DNA of 52,922 bases from Xanthomonas dyei (GCF_002939865.1 NZ_MDEE01000035.1:1-52922); one strand, 5' to 3'; numbered from the stretch's first letter, positions 35,501 through 46,082 are shown. Made by a program: numbers and translations. The notes: generated by a model not told the origin, from the sequence alone.

Positions 35501-36650
35501 GGGTATCACCGGATCGGCGGACTGGCGCATCAAAAAGGAATCAGGCATCGAGCACGGCATTCAGATCCGCGTTCCACGGCGTGGCAAGGGTCATGAACTA
35601 GAGCAGCGTGCTCAATTCCTCGCCATGTTCGAGCACCTGCTGCGGCTTGCCGAGCAATCCGGCAGCGATGGCGTCCCGCTAGCCGAGCGCGACTTTCTAG
35701 CGGAATTGCTGGCGCACCACCCGAGCATCACCACCGGCCTGATCGGACATGCCGAGCGGAACTCCTCGGTAACCGAATCCAGCATCGGCGTCGCCGCGGG
35801 TGTGCGTGTGGGGAACATGGACGGTCAACCGCGGCGCGCGACGTTGGGTGTTTCGATCGGCCTCAAGGCAAAACGGGAGACCTCTCGTTCGCAGACGCCG
35901 ATCGAAGGCTACATGACAATGGTGTTGAAGGATTCGAGTGCGCAATCCAGGGTCGAAATCGCGGCGCGCGCATCGGCCAGCATCGTGGCCCAGCAGTGGA
36001 CGCGCCCCAGCGGCGGCAATGCGTCGCCCACGCCCGTCGCGCGGCTGTCCACGTCCATGCTCGACCTCGGCTACAGCAGAGAACTGCACTCGGCCGGCAG
36101 CACGACATTCTCTACCTTGTGGATGTTCAATAATGAAATCGATCCTGTCCGTACCGATCGCGGCATCGAATTCTTTAGCTTCGCTACATTCGAACGCGAA
36201 GTGCGGCGGAACTGGCAGTTATGGGTCAACTACGGGATCTCCAAACTGCAAGGCATCGTCGACGACCAGCGGCTGTACATGGTGGCAGAGCGCCAATTGA
36301 AGGACTTCGTGGACAGGGTCCGCATCTACATGCAGGACAACAAGTTCGCCTCGCTAATCGTAGACTGGGCGCTACAGGCGGAGGCAGCGCCCCGCCTCGA
36401 TGCGTTGCGTGCGCAGTCCCAGTTGTTGCGAGCCGCCGGATGCGAAACGCAAGCTGCCGACACCGATCGCGCCTTCGATGAACTGATCGGCGACCCAGGC
36501 ATTTGGGAACCGACCATCCTCATCCTGCGCGAAAAGGGAAAACACCACCGCGAACGCGGGATCGATTTCTTCGTCAAGCGCCAGACCAACCAATCGGCCG
36601 AGGCGATGCGTACGATCGGCCAATGGACGCCTTATGAACCGGTCCCGTAG
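32568..36650 (+). CDS. xopZ: Very large type III effector candidate, XopZ/HopAS1-like
   Basis: 1360 residues from ATG 32568. No Sec signal. The N-terminus (MPRISLRPSAIAACLPGMAE) is Ser/Ala/Pro rich, as in type III signals. Residues about 190-430 are rich in Ala, Arg, Glu and Gln and look helical or coiled coil (QLKRDENMLSLQRAHAERCQ). Several hundred Ala/Leu-rich helical residues follow. The last 400 contain repeated GVAAGVRVG/LGVSIGLKAK-like strands. Length and character match XopZ of Xanthomonas and HopAS1 of Pseudomonas (about 1360-1410 residues), effectors that suppress plant immunity by an unknown mechanism. The name is from memory of the family, not from a search. It stands alone between rarA and lolA with an imperfect PIP box. 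Confidence 0.62.
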   Translation: MPRISLRPSAIAACLPGMAETIAHPSKPSAKRQTHNKLATPDPCAFEAELIQAQDDPLVWSAALLEQATQASIVEPRLKAAPRRKHKLLRPFRKAAELLGITSGAPEPHATLLRYSSVQLERDGPTVRPERSANHPMPSSPLPNATRDLNAALISRLNQSNRGLAARISQRRYDELNYAHARTLQAAREKLALGARRACNLSDSISALTREGAELLKQLHRCNGQADGVVAAMRELESKIAAARAALDVPPGDPQSLAVAADPEPSPASGRQEAKASPLELAGARIENELQAARARGDAPSKAVFFGHGSAQADHASSSAVAPPRRSLASHLLAERKQEIEAQRMQLKRDENMLSLQRAHAERCQRHARRLQERIAQIDAKLKQALHSSQVNTTELWQQEQTVSALEAAHDEMQRAVENASAQPPHMQSPNDETQSAHPDAATAALANLLDALPGFRVETINHMSRHVIHAWADTLHVRSAAFGVDAMQPFDTLSIALQALSIASAGDATAAAAVLQRLSALQLRELIPPPEVSIAAETVPSMDAVAACLGLLVSVPRGMQVLSQMLHEEPTPPSKEWLEAAQVHLRASHRLSLTPETEQAEQAWLGDAQMGARHAVHGASPQQGLQYATDAQRSAFHAFRNGFETTRAGSPYARANACLQMFAQWAGAGSAMRGDRTLNPFNALGLGMKVGASESLPTARRRANEAFREAAGHLTSWLAARREIQQAYGQLPSQDELAMQALSEYVQWLPHEQDATDLIFTSKVLGKIEQRALHLQRSAAASVSETHDLQLAACHPGIASAWAALRTGRMRLPETLRLIQRGLLDHPAHPLVIPVGTAPLHEALAVAARHNFHQAVGSASRFLHEGDSSRVRSPRALFECLRNLMERLEWRDKLRITEQRVIGLNTTPLSAALAVIPSGLGLKLSAGGQTSSDRTLEIYMGRTGLSLQIGRQKTRQFQATTGISAGVMLPGTENAPVGITGSADWRIKKESGIEHGIQIRVPRRGKGHELEQRAQFLAMFEHLLRLAEQSGSDGVPLAERDFLAELLAHHPSITTGLIGHAERNSSVTESSIGVAAGVRVGNMDGQPRRATLGVSIGLKAKRETSRSQTPIEGYMTMVLKDSSAQSRVEIAARASASIVAQQWTRPSGGNASPTPVARLSTSMLDLGYSRELHSAGSTTFSTLWMFNNEIDPVRTDRGIEFFSFATFEREVRRNWQLWVNYGISKLQGIVDDQRLYMVAERQLKDFVDRVRIYMQDNKFASLIVDWALQAEAAPRLDALRAQSQLLRAAGCETQAADTDRAFDELIGDPGIWEPTILILREKGKHHRERGIDFFVKRQTNQSAEAMRTIGQWTPYEPVP

Positions 36651-36747
36651 CACTACTGCAGCCCCGCGTAGGGAAGGCGCTGCTTCCGCAGCGTGACAGT
36701 ACTGCAGGGCACCATGAATGGCGCCACCAGGCATGCCGCGGTTACGC

Positions 36748-37377
36748 TTACTGCGCGTCTCCCACCACATCCACGCCTTTGGCCGGGGTGTAGCGGAAGG
36801 TGTCGGCCGCAAACGCGGGGTTGCGCTTCCAGCCGCTGAAGCTGATCGCAGTGCGCTGCCCCACCGCATCGACCACCTCCATCTTGGCCAGGCCGTCCTT
36901 GCCGAAACCGAGCGAGGCCATCTGGAAGCTGGCTTCGGTGTCGACCTTGGGCGTCAACGACAGCCACTGCAGGCCATCGCGCGGCGCCGCCTCTTCGCTG
37001 ACGTCGTATTGCTTGTCCAGACGTGCGGGGTCGATCAACGCCACCAGCGGGCTGTTCTGCTCTTCGTTGCCCTGCGCGCGCACGGTCACCTGCTCCAGGT
37101 CGGGGTCGAACACCCACACCTTCTTGCCGTCGGCCACGATCAATTGCTTGTACGGCTTGGCGTATTCCCAGCGGAACTGGCGCGGTTGCGACAATGCGAC
37201 CCGCCCGCTCGAACGCTCCTTGACCCGGCCGTTGGCATCGGTGACCTGCTGATCGAACTGCCCATCCAGGCCCTTGAGGCCACGGGTGAACGTGTCCAGC
37301 TCCTGGCGCGCACCGGCAAACGCGGTGCCGGCAAACAGAGCGGTGGCGAGGACGGCATAACGGAGCTGGCGATGCAT
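36748..37377 (-). CDS. lolA: Outer-membrane lipoprotein carrier protein LolA
   Basis: 209 residues beginning MHRQLRYAVLATALFAGTAF. A signal peptide is cleaved near AFAG. The mature part has the LolA beta-barrel landmarks RQELDTFTRGLKGLDGQFDQ, GRVALSQPRQFRWEY and VDAVGQRTAISFSGWKRNP. It ferries lipoproteins from LolCDE to LolB across the periplasm. A start 14 codons upstream is possible. Convergent with the XopZ-like gene, 97 bases apart with no clear terminator. Confidence 0.9.
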   Translation of the reverse strand: MHRQLRYAVLATALFAGTAFAGARQELDTFTRGLKGLDGQFDQQVTDANGRVKERSSGRVALSQPRQFRWEYAKPYKQLIVADGKKVWVFDPDLEQVTVRAQGNEEQNSPLVALIDPARLDKQYDVSEEAAPRDGLQWLSLTPKVDTEASFQMASLGFGKDGLAKMEVVDAVGQRTAISFSGWKRNPAFAADTFRYTPAKGVDVVGDAQ

Positions 37378-37476
37378 CGCGGTCTTCCAGAAAGGAGTGC
37401 GCCAATTCTGAAGCTTCATAGATGAATGGGCGAGCGTTATCGCAAGGACGCGTTCATGCAGCGGCGGCGGCCTGGC

Positions 37477-39399
37477 TCAGTGCGCGGTCTGCACATTTGA
37501 CAGATCGCCGTAAACGATCTGCCCACGAAAGCCGCGTCGCACCTGCTGATACAGCTCGCGAAACGCACGGTAATCCTGTGGCTGGCACAAGGCCTGCGGC
37601 CCGTGCACCGCCGCGCGTTGCAGGCGATGGACTGCAGTGACCGTCTGTCCCTGGCGCGACCAGGCCACTGCGTATTCGCCAGCCGTGTTGCGAAACCTGC
37701 TGCTACGCGGGATGGCAATGATCGGCACCGTGTCGGGGAAGGTCACTACGTAGGTTTCCTCACGCACGCTGTCGTTGCAGTAGAACGGGGTCAGATTGTC
37801 TTCGGCCGAGGTGGTGGTGTAGATCCCGCGCGTCGATTCGGCACCGGGCATGTCGGGCAAGGTCATGCCGCCGACCACCGAAAAATCCACAGCATCGTTG
37901 GCCTGGAAGCTGTAGCGATAGTTGAACGGCGTCTCCAGATCCAACGGATCGCCCTGAATCAGCAGATCGCCGGTCCCGACGAAACCGGACTGGGCAATGA
38001 TCGATTCCTCGATGCGGTTGCGGTTCTGCGCATTGAGTTGCACGAACATCGCGCGCAGCCCCACCTCGCCGGTCTGGCCGCTGTCCAGGGTCGTCAGGCC
38101 CTGCAATCCGCCCTGTGGCGTGAAGCGGTACTCGGTCCGGGCGACGTAGCGGTTGACCTTGCGATCGTTCGGCGGCGTCTGGGTGACCTTGCCGTCGCGC
38201 GTATGCACCACCGGCGCGCCAAGATCGCTGGCCGGCAGCTGGCCGAAGCGCGCGTACGGGTTGGTCGAATCGACGTAAAGATCGAATGCCGGGATGTAGG
38301 TGATGGCGTGATTGAAGCGCCCCAGCACCGGGATTGCCGGCAATGTCGGCCCGCCCTCCGCGCCGATCAGCACCGGTGTGCTGGCGATGCCCTTGGCCGC
38401 CAGCAGCGCTTCCAGGATCACGGTGTGGTCCTTGCAGTCGCCATAGTGATTGGCCAGGATGCTGTCGGCACTGTTGGGCTCCAGACCGCCATTGCCCAGG
38501 TACACCGCCACGTAGCGGATATTGCGCGCGACCCAGGCATACAACGCCGCCGCCTGTGCCCGCGGCTCATCGATTCCCTTGGTCACCTGGTCGGCCAATG
38601 TCTGGATCGCCGGTGTGACTGCGGCGGCGCGCCCACCCTTGACGTGATACGCCAGGCCCATCTGCGACCAGCTGTCGAAGGTGCTGGCCATCAGCGTGGG
38701 GCTGAATTCCCAGGTCGCCGCGCTCCAGTTCTGGTTCTTCATCGGCGTAGCGCGCTGGTAGCGCCATTCCCAGCGCGCCTGATCGCCACGCACCACCGGC
38801 TTGGTGCTGCCCTGCAGACCACGTGCGGACAAATGCATCGGCAACGACTTGGGCGCAACCAAGGTGACCACCGCATCGTCGTACTGCGCGAACACGCTGA
38901 AGGTTTCCCACAGACTGAAATAACCTGGGAAGTACGGCGTGTTCTGTGCGCGTCGCACGCGATAGACGATGCGCGCACCCGGCGCCAGATTCGGGAACAC
39001 CACCACCTTGACCTTGCGGTCGGCGTACATCGCCGCCGAGGCGCTGGAATAGCTTTCCTGGGTGTAGATCTTGTCGGCGGCCACGTCCTGGCGCAGCCCT
39101 TCGGCGGTGACGGTGTACGCCTCCAGCACGTCGAGCGTCTCCATCTTTTCGCTATAGCTCAACCGCACCTGGCTGAACTGCTCAATCGCCGACTTGGTCT
39201 TGAGCAGGATCTCGTACTCGTCGGTTTCCACGCTGCTGGCATCGGCGCGCACTTCATAGTCGGCGCGATAACGCGCAAAGCTGTAATTGGTATCGGCCTG
39301 GGTACGCGCCGCCGCAGCAGGCGCGGGTCGCTGTTGCGCGTAGGCAAGCAGCGGAGCGGAGATCAACAGCACGAGCAGCAACAAGGGACGACGCAGCAT
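37477..39399 (-). CDS. DUF3857 and transglutaminase-like exported protein
   Basis: 640 residues with a signal peptide (MLRRPLLLLVLLISAPLLAY). Residues about 40-240 form a DUF3857 beta-rich domain. A transglutaminase-like domain follows with a plausible Cys-His-Asp triad: NHYGDCKDHTVILE, GRFNHAITYIP and YVDSTNPYARFG. A C-terminal DUF2569/DUF3858-like beta region completes it. Periplasmic; the substrate is unknown, and cell-wall or protein cross-link processing has been proposed for relatives. The order ftsK-this gene-lolA-rarA is kept on the minus strand, so it may be cotranscribed with lolA, 99 bases downstream. Confidence 0.82.
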   Translation of the reverse strand: MLRRPLLLLVLLISAPLLAYAQQRPAPAAAARTQADTNYSFARYRADYEVRADASSVETDEYEILLKTKSAIEQFSQVRLSYSEKMETLDVLEAYTVTAEGLRQDVAADKIYTQESYSSASAAMYADRKVKVVVFPNLAPGARIVYRVRRAQNTPYFPGYFSLWETFSVFAQYDDAVVTLVAPKSLPMHLSARGLQGSTKPVVRGDQARWEWRYQRATPMKNQNWSAATWEFSPTLMASTFDSWSQMGLAYHVKGGRAAAVTPAIQTLADQVTKGIDEPRAQAAALYAWVARNIRYVAVYLGNGGLEPNSADSILANHYGDCKDHTVILEALLAAKGIASTPVLIGAEGGPTLPAIPVLGRFNHAITYIPAFDLYVDSTNPYARFGQLPASDLGAPVVHTRDGKVTQTPPNDRKVNRYVARTEYRFTPQGGLQGLTTLDSGQTGEVGLRAMFVQLNAQNRNRIEESIIAQSGFVGTGDLLIQGDPLDLETPFNYRYSFQANDAVDFSVVGGMTLPDMPGAESTRGIYTTTSAEDNLTPFYCNDSVREETYVVTFPDTVPIIAIPRSSRFRNTAGEYAVAWSRQGQTVTAVHRLQRAAVHGPQALCQPQDYRAFRELYQQVRRGFRGQIVYGDLSNVQTAH

Positions 39400-39694
39400 G
39401 GGTCTCGATCACGACGGGCCGGAGCGGCACTTGTCCGCTAGGGTAGCCGGTGTGCCCGGCAATGACAGGTATCGACTTCCAACAATGCTGCATCGGTAGG
39501 GATGGCAGCGCTCGTTGCGGCGACTCCGCGAGGTGGATGCGGCATGCGTCGTTTCGCACTGGAGTGTGTATGCCGATGCGGGGAGATCGAAAAGCGTCTT
39601 GCGACAAAAGCGCCCTGCGACTAGTCGCACCCAGGCACTGGCCCTTTCGCCCCACTGGCTCCACCGCAACGCGCAGCGACAACAGCAACCGTCG
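39400..39694. other. Intergenic region between ftsK and the DUF3857 gene
   Basis: 295 bases without a supported gene. A long open frame here is only the extension of plus-strand shadows of ftsK. No clear terminator or repeat was found. Confidence 0.4.
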
Positions 39695-42049
39695 CTACTT
39701 GGGCGGCGGCGGCGCCAATACCGTGCGATCGCCGTTGTGCTCGGGCTGGCTGACCACGCCAGCCGCTTCCATCGCCTCGATCAAGCGCGCAGCACGGTTG
39801 TAGCCGATCTTCAGGCGACGCTGCACACCGGAAATCGATGCGCGCCGGGTTTCGGTGACGATGCGCAGTGCCTCGTCGTACAGCGGGTCGGACTCATCCC
39901 CACCGCCGCCACTGCTCTCCGGCAAGCCGGTTGCGCCCACCACGGTGCCATCGCCCATGGTCTGCACTTCGTCGAGCACGCCTTCGACGTACGACACCGG
40001 CCCGCTGGCCTTCAGATGCTCGACCACCCGATGCACTTCTTCGTCGCTGACGAAAGCGCCGTGCACACGGTCCGGCAACGCAGTGCCAGGCGGCAGATAC
40101 AGCATGTCGCCATTGCCCAACAACGCCTCGGCGCCGGACTGGTCCAGGATGGTGCGCGAGTCGATCTTGGAGCTGACCTGGAACGCGACGCGGGTCGGGA
40201 TATTGGCCTTGATCAGACCAGTGATCACGTCCACCGACGGCCGCTGCGTTGCCAGGATCAAGTGAATGCCGGCCGCACGCGCCTTCTGCGCCAGGCGTGC
40301 GATGAGCTCTTCGACCTTCTTGCCGACGATCATCATCATGTCGGCGAATTCGTCGATGAAGATAACGATGAACGGCAGCGTCTCCAGCGGCCGCGGCGCC
40401 TCGCCCAGCTCCGGATTCGGCTTGAACAGCGGGTCCATCATCGGCTGGCCGGCGTCGATGGCGTCCTTGATCTTCTTGTTGAAGCCGGCCAGGTTGCGCA
40501 CGCCCACCGCACTCATCAGCTTGTAACGGCGTTCCATCTCCGCCACGCACCAGCGCAGGCCGTTGGCGGCCTCCTTCATGTCGGTGACCACCGGCGCCAA
40601 CAGATGCGGGATGCCCTGATAGACGCTCAATTCGAGCATCTTCGGGTCGATCATCAGCATCCGCAGTTCCTTGTGCGAGGCCTTGAACAACAGGCTCAGC
40701 ACCATCGCGTTGACCGCCACCGACTTGCCCGAGCCGGTGGTACCGGCCACCAGCAAGTGCGGCATGCGCGCCAGATCGGCCACGGTCGGGCGCCCGGCGA
40801 TGTCCTTGCCCAGCGCAAGCGTAAGTGGGCTGGCCGACTTGTCGTATTCCTTGGAACGCAGCAGCTCGGACAGAAAGATCATCTCGCGGGTGACGTTGGG
40901 GATCTCCAGACCCACCACCGACTTGCCCGGAATCACGTCCACCACACGCACCGACTTGACCGACAGCCCGCGCGCGATGTCCTTGTCCAGCGAGCTGATC
41001 TGGCTGACCTTGATGCCCGGCGCCGGCTCGATCTCGAAGCGGGTGATCACCGGACCGGGATAGGCCCCGACCACCTGCGCCTCGATGCGGAAATCCTTGA
41101 GCTTGAATTCGATCTGCCGCGACAGCGTTTCCAGCGTCTCTTCCGAATAGCCCTTGGTCTGGGGCTTCGGATCGTCCAGCAATGCCAGCGGCGGCAGATC
41201 CGAGCCATCGGTGCTCACGCCCTGGAACATCGGAATCTGGGTGTCGCGCTTGGCGCGCTCGCTCTTTTCCACCACCGGTGCCGGCGGAGGTTCGATCTTG
41301 ACCGGCTCGCGCTTGGCCTGCTTGACTGCATCGACCTTGCGCACTTCCTCGCGTTCTTCGCGCATCACGCGGGTTTGCCGCCACTCGGTGGCCTGGTGGG
41401 TCTTGCGCTGCATCAACGGGCCCAGCGCCAGCACCCACCTGCCGATGCGCTCCATCACCGCAAACCACGACAACCCGGTCGCCAATGTGATCGAGACCAG
41501 CAGCAGCACTACCACGAACAGATTGGCGCCCAGCGCACCAAAGCCGGAGCTGAGCGACCCGCTGACCAGCTTGCCGAGAATGCCGCCGGCCTCGGCGACC
41601 TCACCCTGGAACAGCCGCAGATGCAAAAAGCCGGTCGAAGAAATCAGAAAGCCCACCATGCCGACCAGCCGCAACGCCGGCCCCAGATCGCTCTGGCTCT
41701 GCTCCTCGCGCTCGCCGATCAGTGCGATCCAGGCCACCGCGCCCAGGATCACCGGCAGCAGGAAGGCCACGTAACCGAACAGCTGCAGCAACACATCCGC
41801 CGCCATCGCGCCGAATCTGCCGCCCATGTTGTGGATCGGCGCGACCAGATTGCCGGTGCGCGACCAGCCAGGATCGGTTGCCGAATAGGTAAACAGGCTG
41901 GCCAGCAGGTACAGCAACAACGGCGCCACCGCGATCAATGCCAGATCGCGCCAGAGCTTTTGCCGACGCGGATTGTCCGCCACCGCCGTCTTGCGCGACG
42001 ACGATTTGCCCTCTGCGGGCTTGCTGCGTTCGGGAACCTGCTTTGCCAC
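39695..42049 (-). CDS. ftsK: DNA translocase FtsK
   Basis: 784 residues from GTG 42049. Four to five N-terminal membrane helices ([18 protein letters not shown] and others to about 190), a charged linker, then the RecA-like motor. Walker [13 protein letters not shown] is at about 433-444, Walker [15 protein letters not shown] follows, and a C-terminal gamma winged-helix domain recognises KOPS ([20 protein letters not shown]). It couples division to chromosome dimer resolution by XerCD. The linker is short compared with E. coli FtsK (1329 residues), as in many non-enteric species. Start follows a 110-base spacer from a minus-strand terminator. Confidence 0.95.
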   Translation of the reverse strand: MAKQVPERSKPAEGKSSSRKTAVADNPRRQKLWRDLALIAVAPLLLYLLASLFTYSATDPGWSRTGNLVAPIHNMGGRFGAMAADVLLQLFGYVAFLLPVILGAVAWIALIGEREEQSQSDLGPALRLVGMVGFLISSTGFLHLRLFQGEVAEAGGILGKLVSGSLSSGFGALGANLFVVVLLLVSITLATGLSWFAVMERIGRWVLALGPLMQRKTHQATEWRQTRVMREEREEVRKVDAVKQAKREPVKIEPPPAPVVEKSERAKRDTQIPMFQGVSTDGSDLPPLALLDDPKPQTKGYSEETLETLSRQIEFKLKDFRIEAQVVGAYPGPVITRFEIEPAPGIKVSQISSLDKDIARGLSVKSVRVVDVIPGKSVVGLEIPNVTREMIFLSELLRSKEYDKSASPLTLALGKDIAGRPTVADLARMPHLLVAGTTGSGKSVAVNAMVLSLLFKASHKELRMLMIDPKMLELSVYQGIPHLLAPVVTDMKEAANGLRWCVAEMERRYKLMSAVGVRNLAGFNKKIKDAIDAGQPMMDPLFKPNPELGEAPRPLETLPFIVIFIDEFADMMMIVGKKVEELIARLAQKARAAGIHLILATQRPSVDVITGLIKANIPTRVAFQVSSKIDSRTILDQSGAEALLGNGDMLYLPPGTALPDRVHGAFVSDEEVHRVVEHLKASGPVSYVEGVLDEVQTMGDGTVVGATGLPESSGGGGDESDPLYDEALRIVTETRRASISGVQRRLKIGYNRAARLIEAMEAAGVVSQPEHNGDRTVLAPPPPK

Positions 42050-42157
42050 CTGTAGCCAGACCTTAGAAAAATGCTGTTAGTGGTTGATAATAAACGACTG
42101 AGGCCACGGTTTCAGCAGTTGAATGAGCACCGGCTGCCGGGGCGCCCGGCCGCCAAC

Positions 42158-43301
<1,144 letters not shown>

Positions 43302-43355
43302 GATGGCTGCTGACCGCCGGCCGCGCCGCGCGGACAGCACCAACGGGCCGCGCGC

Positions 43356-44474
43356 ATGAGCGTGACGGCCCGCTGGTGTCGCCGGCTGGACGAGCTTCCT
43401 GCCGGTGCCTGGGATGCGCTGCACGACGGCCGCCATCCCTTCGTCAGCGATGCATTTCTGCAAGGCCTGGAACGCGAAGGCTGCCTGCGTCCGGATTGGG
43501 GCTGGAATCCGCTGCACCTGACCTTGTGGACCGGCGACACGCTGGTCGCCGCCGCGCCGGGTTACCTGAAAAACAATTCGCACGGCGAGTTCGTGTTCGA
43601 CCATGCCTGGGCGCATGCGTATGCACGCTACGGGCAGGAGTATTTCCCGAAGTGGCTGTGCGGCGTGCCCTACTCGCCCGTCACCGGCCCGCGCCTGCTC
43701 GGCGCGCCCAAGTGGCGTGGGCACTTGTTGGCCGCGATGCGCGAGCTGGTGGAGCGCAGCGGCTTGTCTTCGGCGCATGTGAATTTTCATCTGGCCGATG
43801 AAGATGCCGCATTCGATGCCGACTGGCTGGAACGCAACGATCTGCAATACCACTGGCACAACGCCAGCGGCTGGAGCGACTTCGAAACGTTTCTGGCGGC
43901 GATGGACCACAAACGCCGCAAGAACATCCGCCAGGAACGCGCCAAGGTGCAGCGCGCCGGCGTGCAGCTGCGCGTGGTGCATGGCGATGAGGCCAGCGAG
44001 GCGGACCTGGACGCCATGTACGGGTTCTATCTCAAGACCTTCAACGAGTACGGCAATTCGCCGGCACTGACTCCCGAATTCCTGCGCCACCTGGCGCAAC
44101 ACCTGGCGCGTCAGCTGGTGATGTTCCTGGCCGACCTCGATGGGCAAGCGATTGCCGGTGCGCTATGCCTGCGCGGCCACGACACGCTCTACGGCCGTTA
44201 CTGGGGCGGCGAAGCCCTGCCCGGGCTGCACTTCGAAACCTGCTATTACCAGGGCATCGAATACTGCCTGCGCGAAGGTCTGAGCCGCTTCGAGCCTGGC
44301 GCACAAGGCGAGCACAAGATTGCGCGCGGCTTTCTGCCGACAGTAGTGCGCAGCCGTCACTGGATCGCCGATCCCGGCTTCCGCGAACCGCTGGCGCAAT
44401 GGTGCGCCGACGAACGCGAGGCCGTCGCGCGGCACGCGGTCGAACTGGCAGACCACAGCCCGTTTCGCGACTGA
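43356..44474 (+). CDS. GNAT/FemAB-like acyltransferase (DUF482)
   Basis: 372 residues, soluble. The features are those of the DUF482/peptidogalycan-biosynthesis family of the GNAT superfamily: SHPF-like HPFVSDAFLQGLE near the start, FLAAMDHKRRKNIRQERAKV in the middle, and GRYWGGEALPGLHFETCYYQ plus FEPGAQGEHKIARGFLP at the C-terminal acyl-CoA side. The substrate is not established. It lies between trxB and aat, 43 bases before aat, an arrangement that supports cotranscription with aat. Confidence 0.82.
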   Translation: MSVTARWCRRLDELPAGAWDALHDGRHPFVSDAFLQGLEREGCLRPDWGWNPLHLTLWTGDTLVAAAPGYLKNNSHGEFVFDHAWAHAYARYGQEYFPKWLCGVPYSPVTGPRLLGAPKWRGHLLAAMRELVERSGLSSAHVNFHLADEDAAFDADWLERNDLQYHWHNASGWSDFETFLAAMDHKRRKNIRQERAKVQRAGVQLRVVHGDEASEADLDAMYGFYLKTFNEYGNSPALTPEFLRHLAQHLARQLVMFLADLDGQAIAGALCLRGHDTLYGRYWGGEALPGLHFETCYYQGIEYCLREGLSRFEPGAQGEHKIARGFLPTVVRSRHWIADPGFREPLAQWCADEREAVARHAVELADHSPFRD

Positions 44475-44517
44475 CCCAATGCGCACCGCCCGCACGCAGC
44501 ACCGCTAGACTCACTCC

Positions 44518-45267
44518 ATGTCGCGCGCCCTGCCCCACCTGCTGTCACCGGACCCTGCCAGCCCGTTTCCGCCGGTCGAGCGCGCCTTGCGCGAGCCCGA
44601 CGGCCTGCTCGCCCTGGGCGGCGACCTGCACCCGCAACGCCTGCTCAACGCGTATGCGCACGGCATCTTTCCGTGGTTTTCGGAAGGGCAACCGATTCTG
44701 TGGTGGAGCCCGGACCCGCGCATGGTATTCCGCACCGATGGCGTGCGCCTGTCGTCGCGCTTCAAACGGCAGCTGCGCAACTGCAACTGGACCCTGCGAG
44801 CCGATACCGCATTTGCACAGGTCATTGCCGCGTGCGCGTCCAGCTCGCGTCCCGGACAGGACGGCACCTGGATCACCGCGCAGATGCAGGAGGCCTATGT
44901 CGACTTGCACCATCGCGGCCACGCGCACTCGCTGGAAGTGTTCGACGGCGCGCGCCTGGTGGGCGGCATCTACGGCGTGGCGATCGGCCAGATGTTCTTC
45001 GGGGAAAGTATGTTCAGCGCAACCAGCGGCGGCTCGAAAGTGGCGTTAGCCGCGCTGGCCGCCGACCTGCATACGCGTGGCTGGCCGCTGCTCGATGCGC
45101 AGGTGGAAAACCCGCACCTGCTCGGCCTGGGCGCGCAGCACATGCCACGCGCGGAGTTTGTGCAAAACGTGCAGCGCCAGGTAGCCCTAGTGGAACCGGC
45201 CGGTAGCTGGTCCGAACGCTACGGTGAGCGGCCCGTCACGGCGCTGGGTGAAGCCCACTTAACATAA
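44518..45267 (+). CDS. aat: Leucyl/phenylalanyl-tRNA-protein transferase
   Basis: 249 residues. Family motifs: FPPVERALREPDGLLALGGD at the N-terminus, YAHGIFPWFSEGQPILWWSP with WWSPDPR, and VGGIYGVAIGQMFFGESMFS in the GNAT-like core. It adds Leu or Phe to proteins with N-terminal Arg or Lys, marking them for ClpAP. The pairing of aat with infA is common in gammaproteobacteria, where clpA often lies close by; clpA is not in this window. Confidence 0.95.
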   Translation: MSRALPHLLSPDPASPFPPVERALREPDGLLALGGDLHPQRLLNAYAHGIFPWFSEGQPILWWSPDPRMVFRTDGVRLSSRFKRQLRNCNWTLRADTAFAQVIAACASSSRPGQDGTWITAQMQEAYVDLHHRGHAHSLEVFDGARLVGGIYGVAIGQMFFGESMFSATSGGSKVALAALAADLHTRGWPLLDAQVENPHLLGLGAQHMPRAEFVQNVQRQVALVEPAGSWSERYGERPVTALGEAHLT

Positions 45268-45347
45268 AATTTGCACCACGGGGAGATGGAGCGTAAAATG
45301 CCGTCCCTTACGGCCCTTCCGGGCCAGCTTTGATTGCACAGGATTAC

Positions 45348-45566
45348 ATGTCGAAAGACGACTCCATTGAATTCGAAGGCAGCGTCAGCGAGACGCTTCC
45401 CAACACCACGTTCCGGGTCAAGCTGGAAAACGGGCATGAAATCATCGCCCACATCTCCGGCCGTATGCGCAAGAACTACATCCGCATTCTGACCGGCGAT
45501 CGGGTCAAGGTTGAGATGACTCCGTACGACCTGACCAAAGGCCGTATTACCTACCGCATGAAGTAA
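45348..45566 (+). CDS. infA: Translation initiation factor IF-1
   Basis: 72 residues beginning [21 protein letters not shown] single S1-like OB fold with the landmarks [20 protein letters not shown] and [22 protein letters not shown]-1 binds the A site of the 30S subunit during initiation. ATG 45348 is the conserved start; an upstream in-frame ATT is not used. The last core gene before the accessory mosaic. Confidence 0.97.
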
Positions 45567-45590
45567 GCGGTTCTGGTGCTGAGACGCAAG

Positions 45591-45610
45591 GCGGCCCGTG
45601 GCCGCTTTCT
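45591..45610 (+). terminator. Intrinsic terminator of infA
   Basis: GCGGCC-CGT-GGCCGC followed by TTTCT, 24 bases after the infA stop codon. The six-base-pair stem is perfect and GC-only. Confidence 0.75.
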
Positions 45611-45888
45611 GTCGTGCCTGCGATTTGGCAAGTGGCTTGCATCTCGACAGAGCAAACTAGTCATGTCCGAGCCGAGGAGTTCCGGCCCGCAATCCGATGA
45701 CGAGCCTTGCAGGCACGCCCTAAACGGGGAAGATACATAGAACGGACCCCGATAGACGCTTAGCGATAGCAGGCCCGCTCAGGCATCGCAATACATCCGC
45801 GCCGCGTGCAAGCGGGGTCAGACGACTTAAATCCTGTGCCAACCGACGATCGTCGACGCCCGCCAGGGGGTCCGCCAAGGGGCAACCT
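45611..45888. other. Spacer between infA and the transposon remnants
   Basis: No supported gene, RNA or repeat is visible. It separates the conserved chromosomal block from the accessory mosaic that begins at 45889. Confidence 0.35.
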
Positions 45889-45979
45889 GAGGGTCGGCAG
45901 GGATTCATGTAAAAAACAGCCAAAAGTGAGCTAACTCACTGGCAGCAAAGGTTTTTTACATGAATCCCTGCCGACCCTC
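45889..45979. repeat. Perfect 28-bp inverted repeat, Tn3-end-like module
   Basis: Arms at 45889-45916 and 45952-45979 are exact reverse complements, starting GAGGGTCGGCAGGGATTC and running into six A. The 35-base centre contains GTGAGCTAACTCAC, itself a perfect palindrome (45926-45939). The same module occurs at 48265-48294 and, diverged, at 50458-50483, each time attached to a Tn3-type end or transposase tail, so it belongs to the inner part of that transposon terminus. Confidence 0.75.
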
Positions 45980-46032
45980 ATCCTGGGGCGCCGTGGACCG
46001 ATCACTGCTGACAATTGGTGACTGAAAAGGAT

Positions 46033-46082
46033 TTTTTCAGGGACGACGCTTTACATGGCTGGTCACGTACGGGCTGAGGCGC
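46033..46082 (-). pseudogene. Tn3-family transposase, short 3' scrap (left, inverted)
   Basis: The minus strand reads CTCAGCCCGTACGTGACCAG and then CCATGTAAAGCG, coding LSPYVTSHVKR before a frameshift and stop. It is the inverted counterpart of the segment at 48298-48330, so the tannase gene lies between inverted scraps of the same transposase. Confidence 0.6.

Noticed and set aside
37603..39441. A 612-codon plus-strand frame opposite the DUF3857 gene
   Set aside because: Antisense shadow with no domain; the minus-strand gene has a signal peptide and a transglutaminase triad.
39515..42055. An 846-codon plus-strand frame opposite ftsK
   Set aside because: His/Gln/Arg-rich shadow of ftsK with no recognisable domain.
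45567..45890. tRNA gene downstream of infA
   Set aside because: A tRNA often follows infA in gammaproteobacteria, but no cloverleaf with a GTTCRANNC arm was found here or elsewhere in the window.
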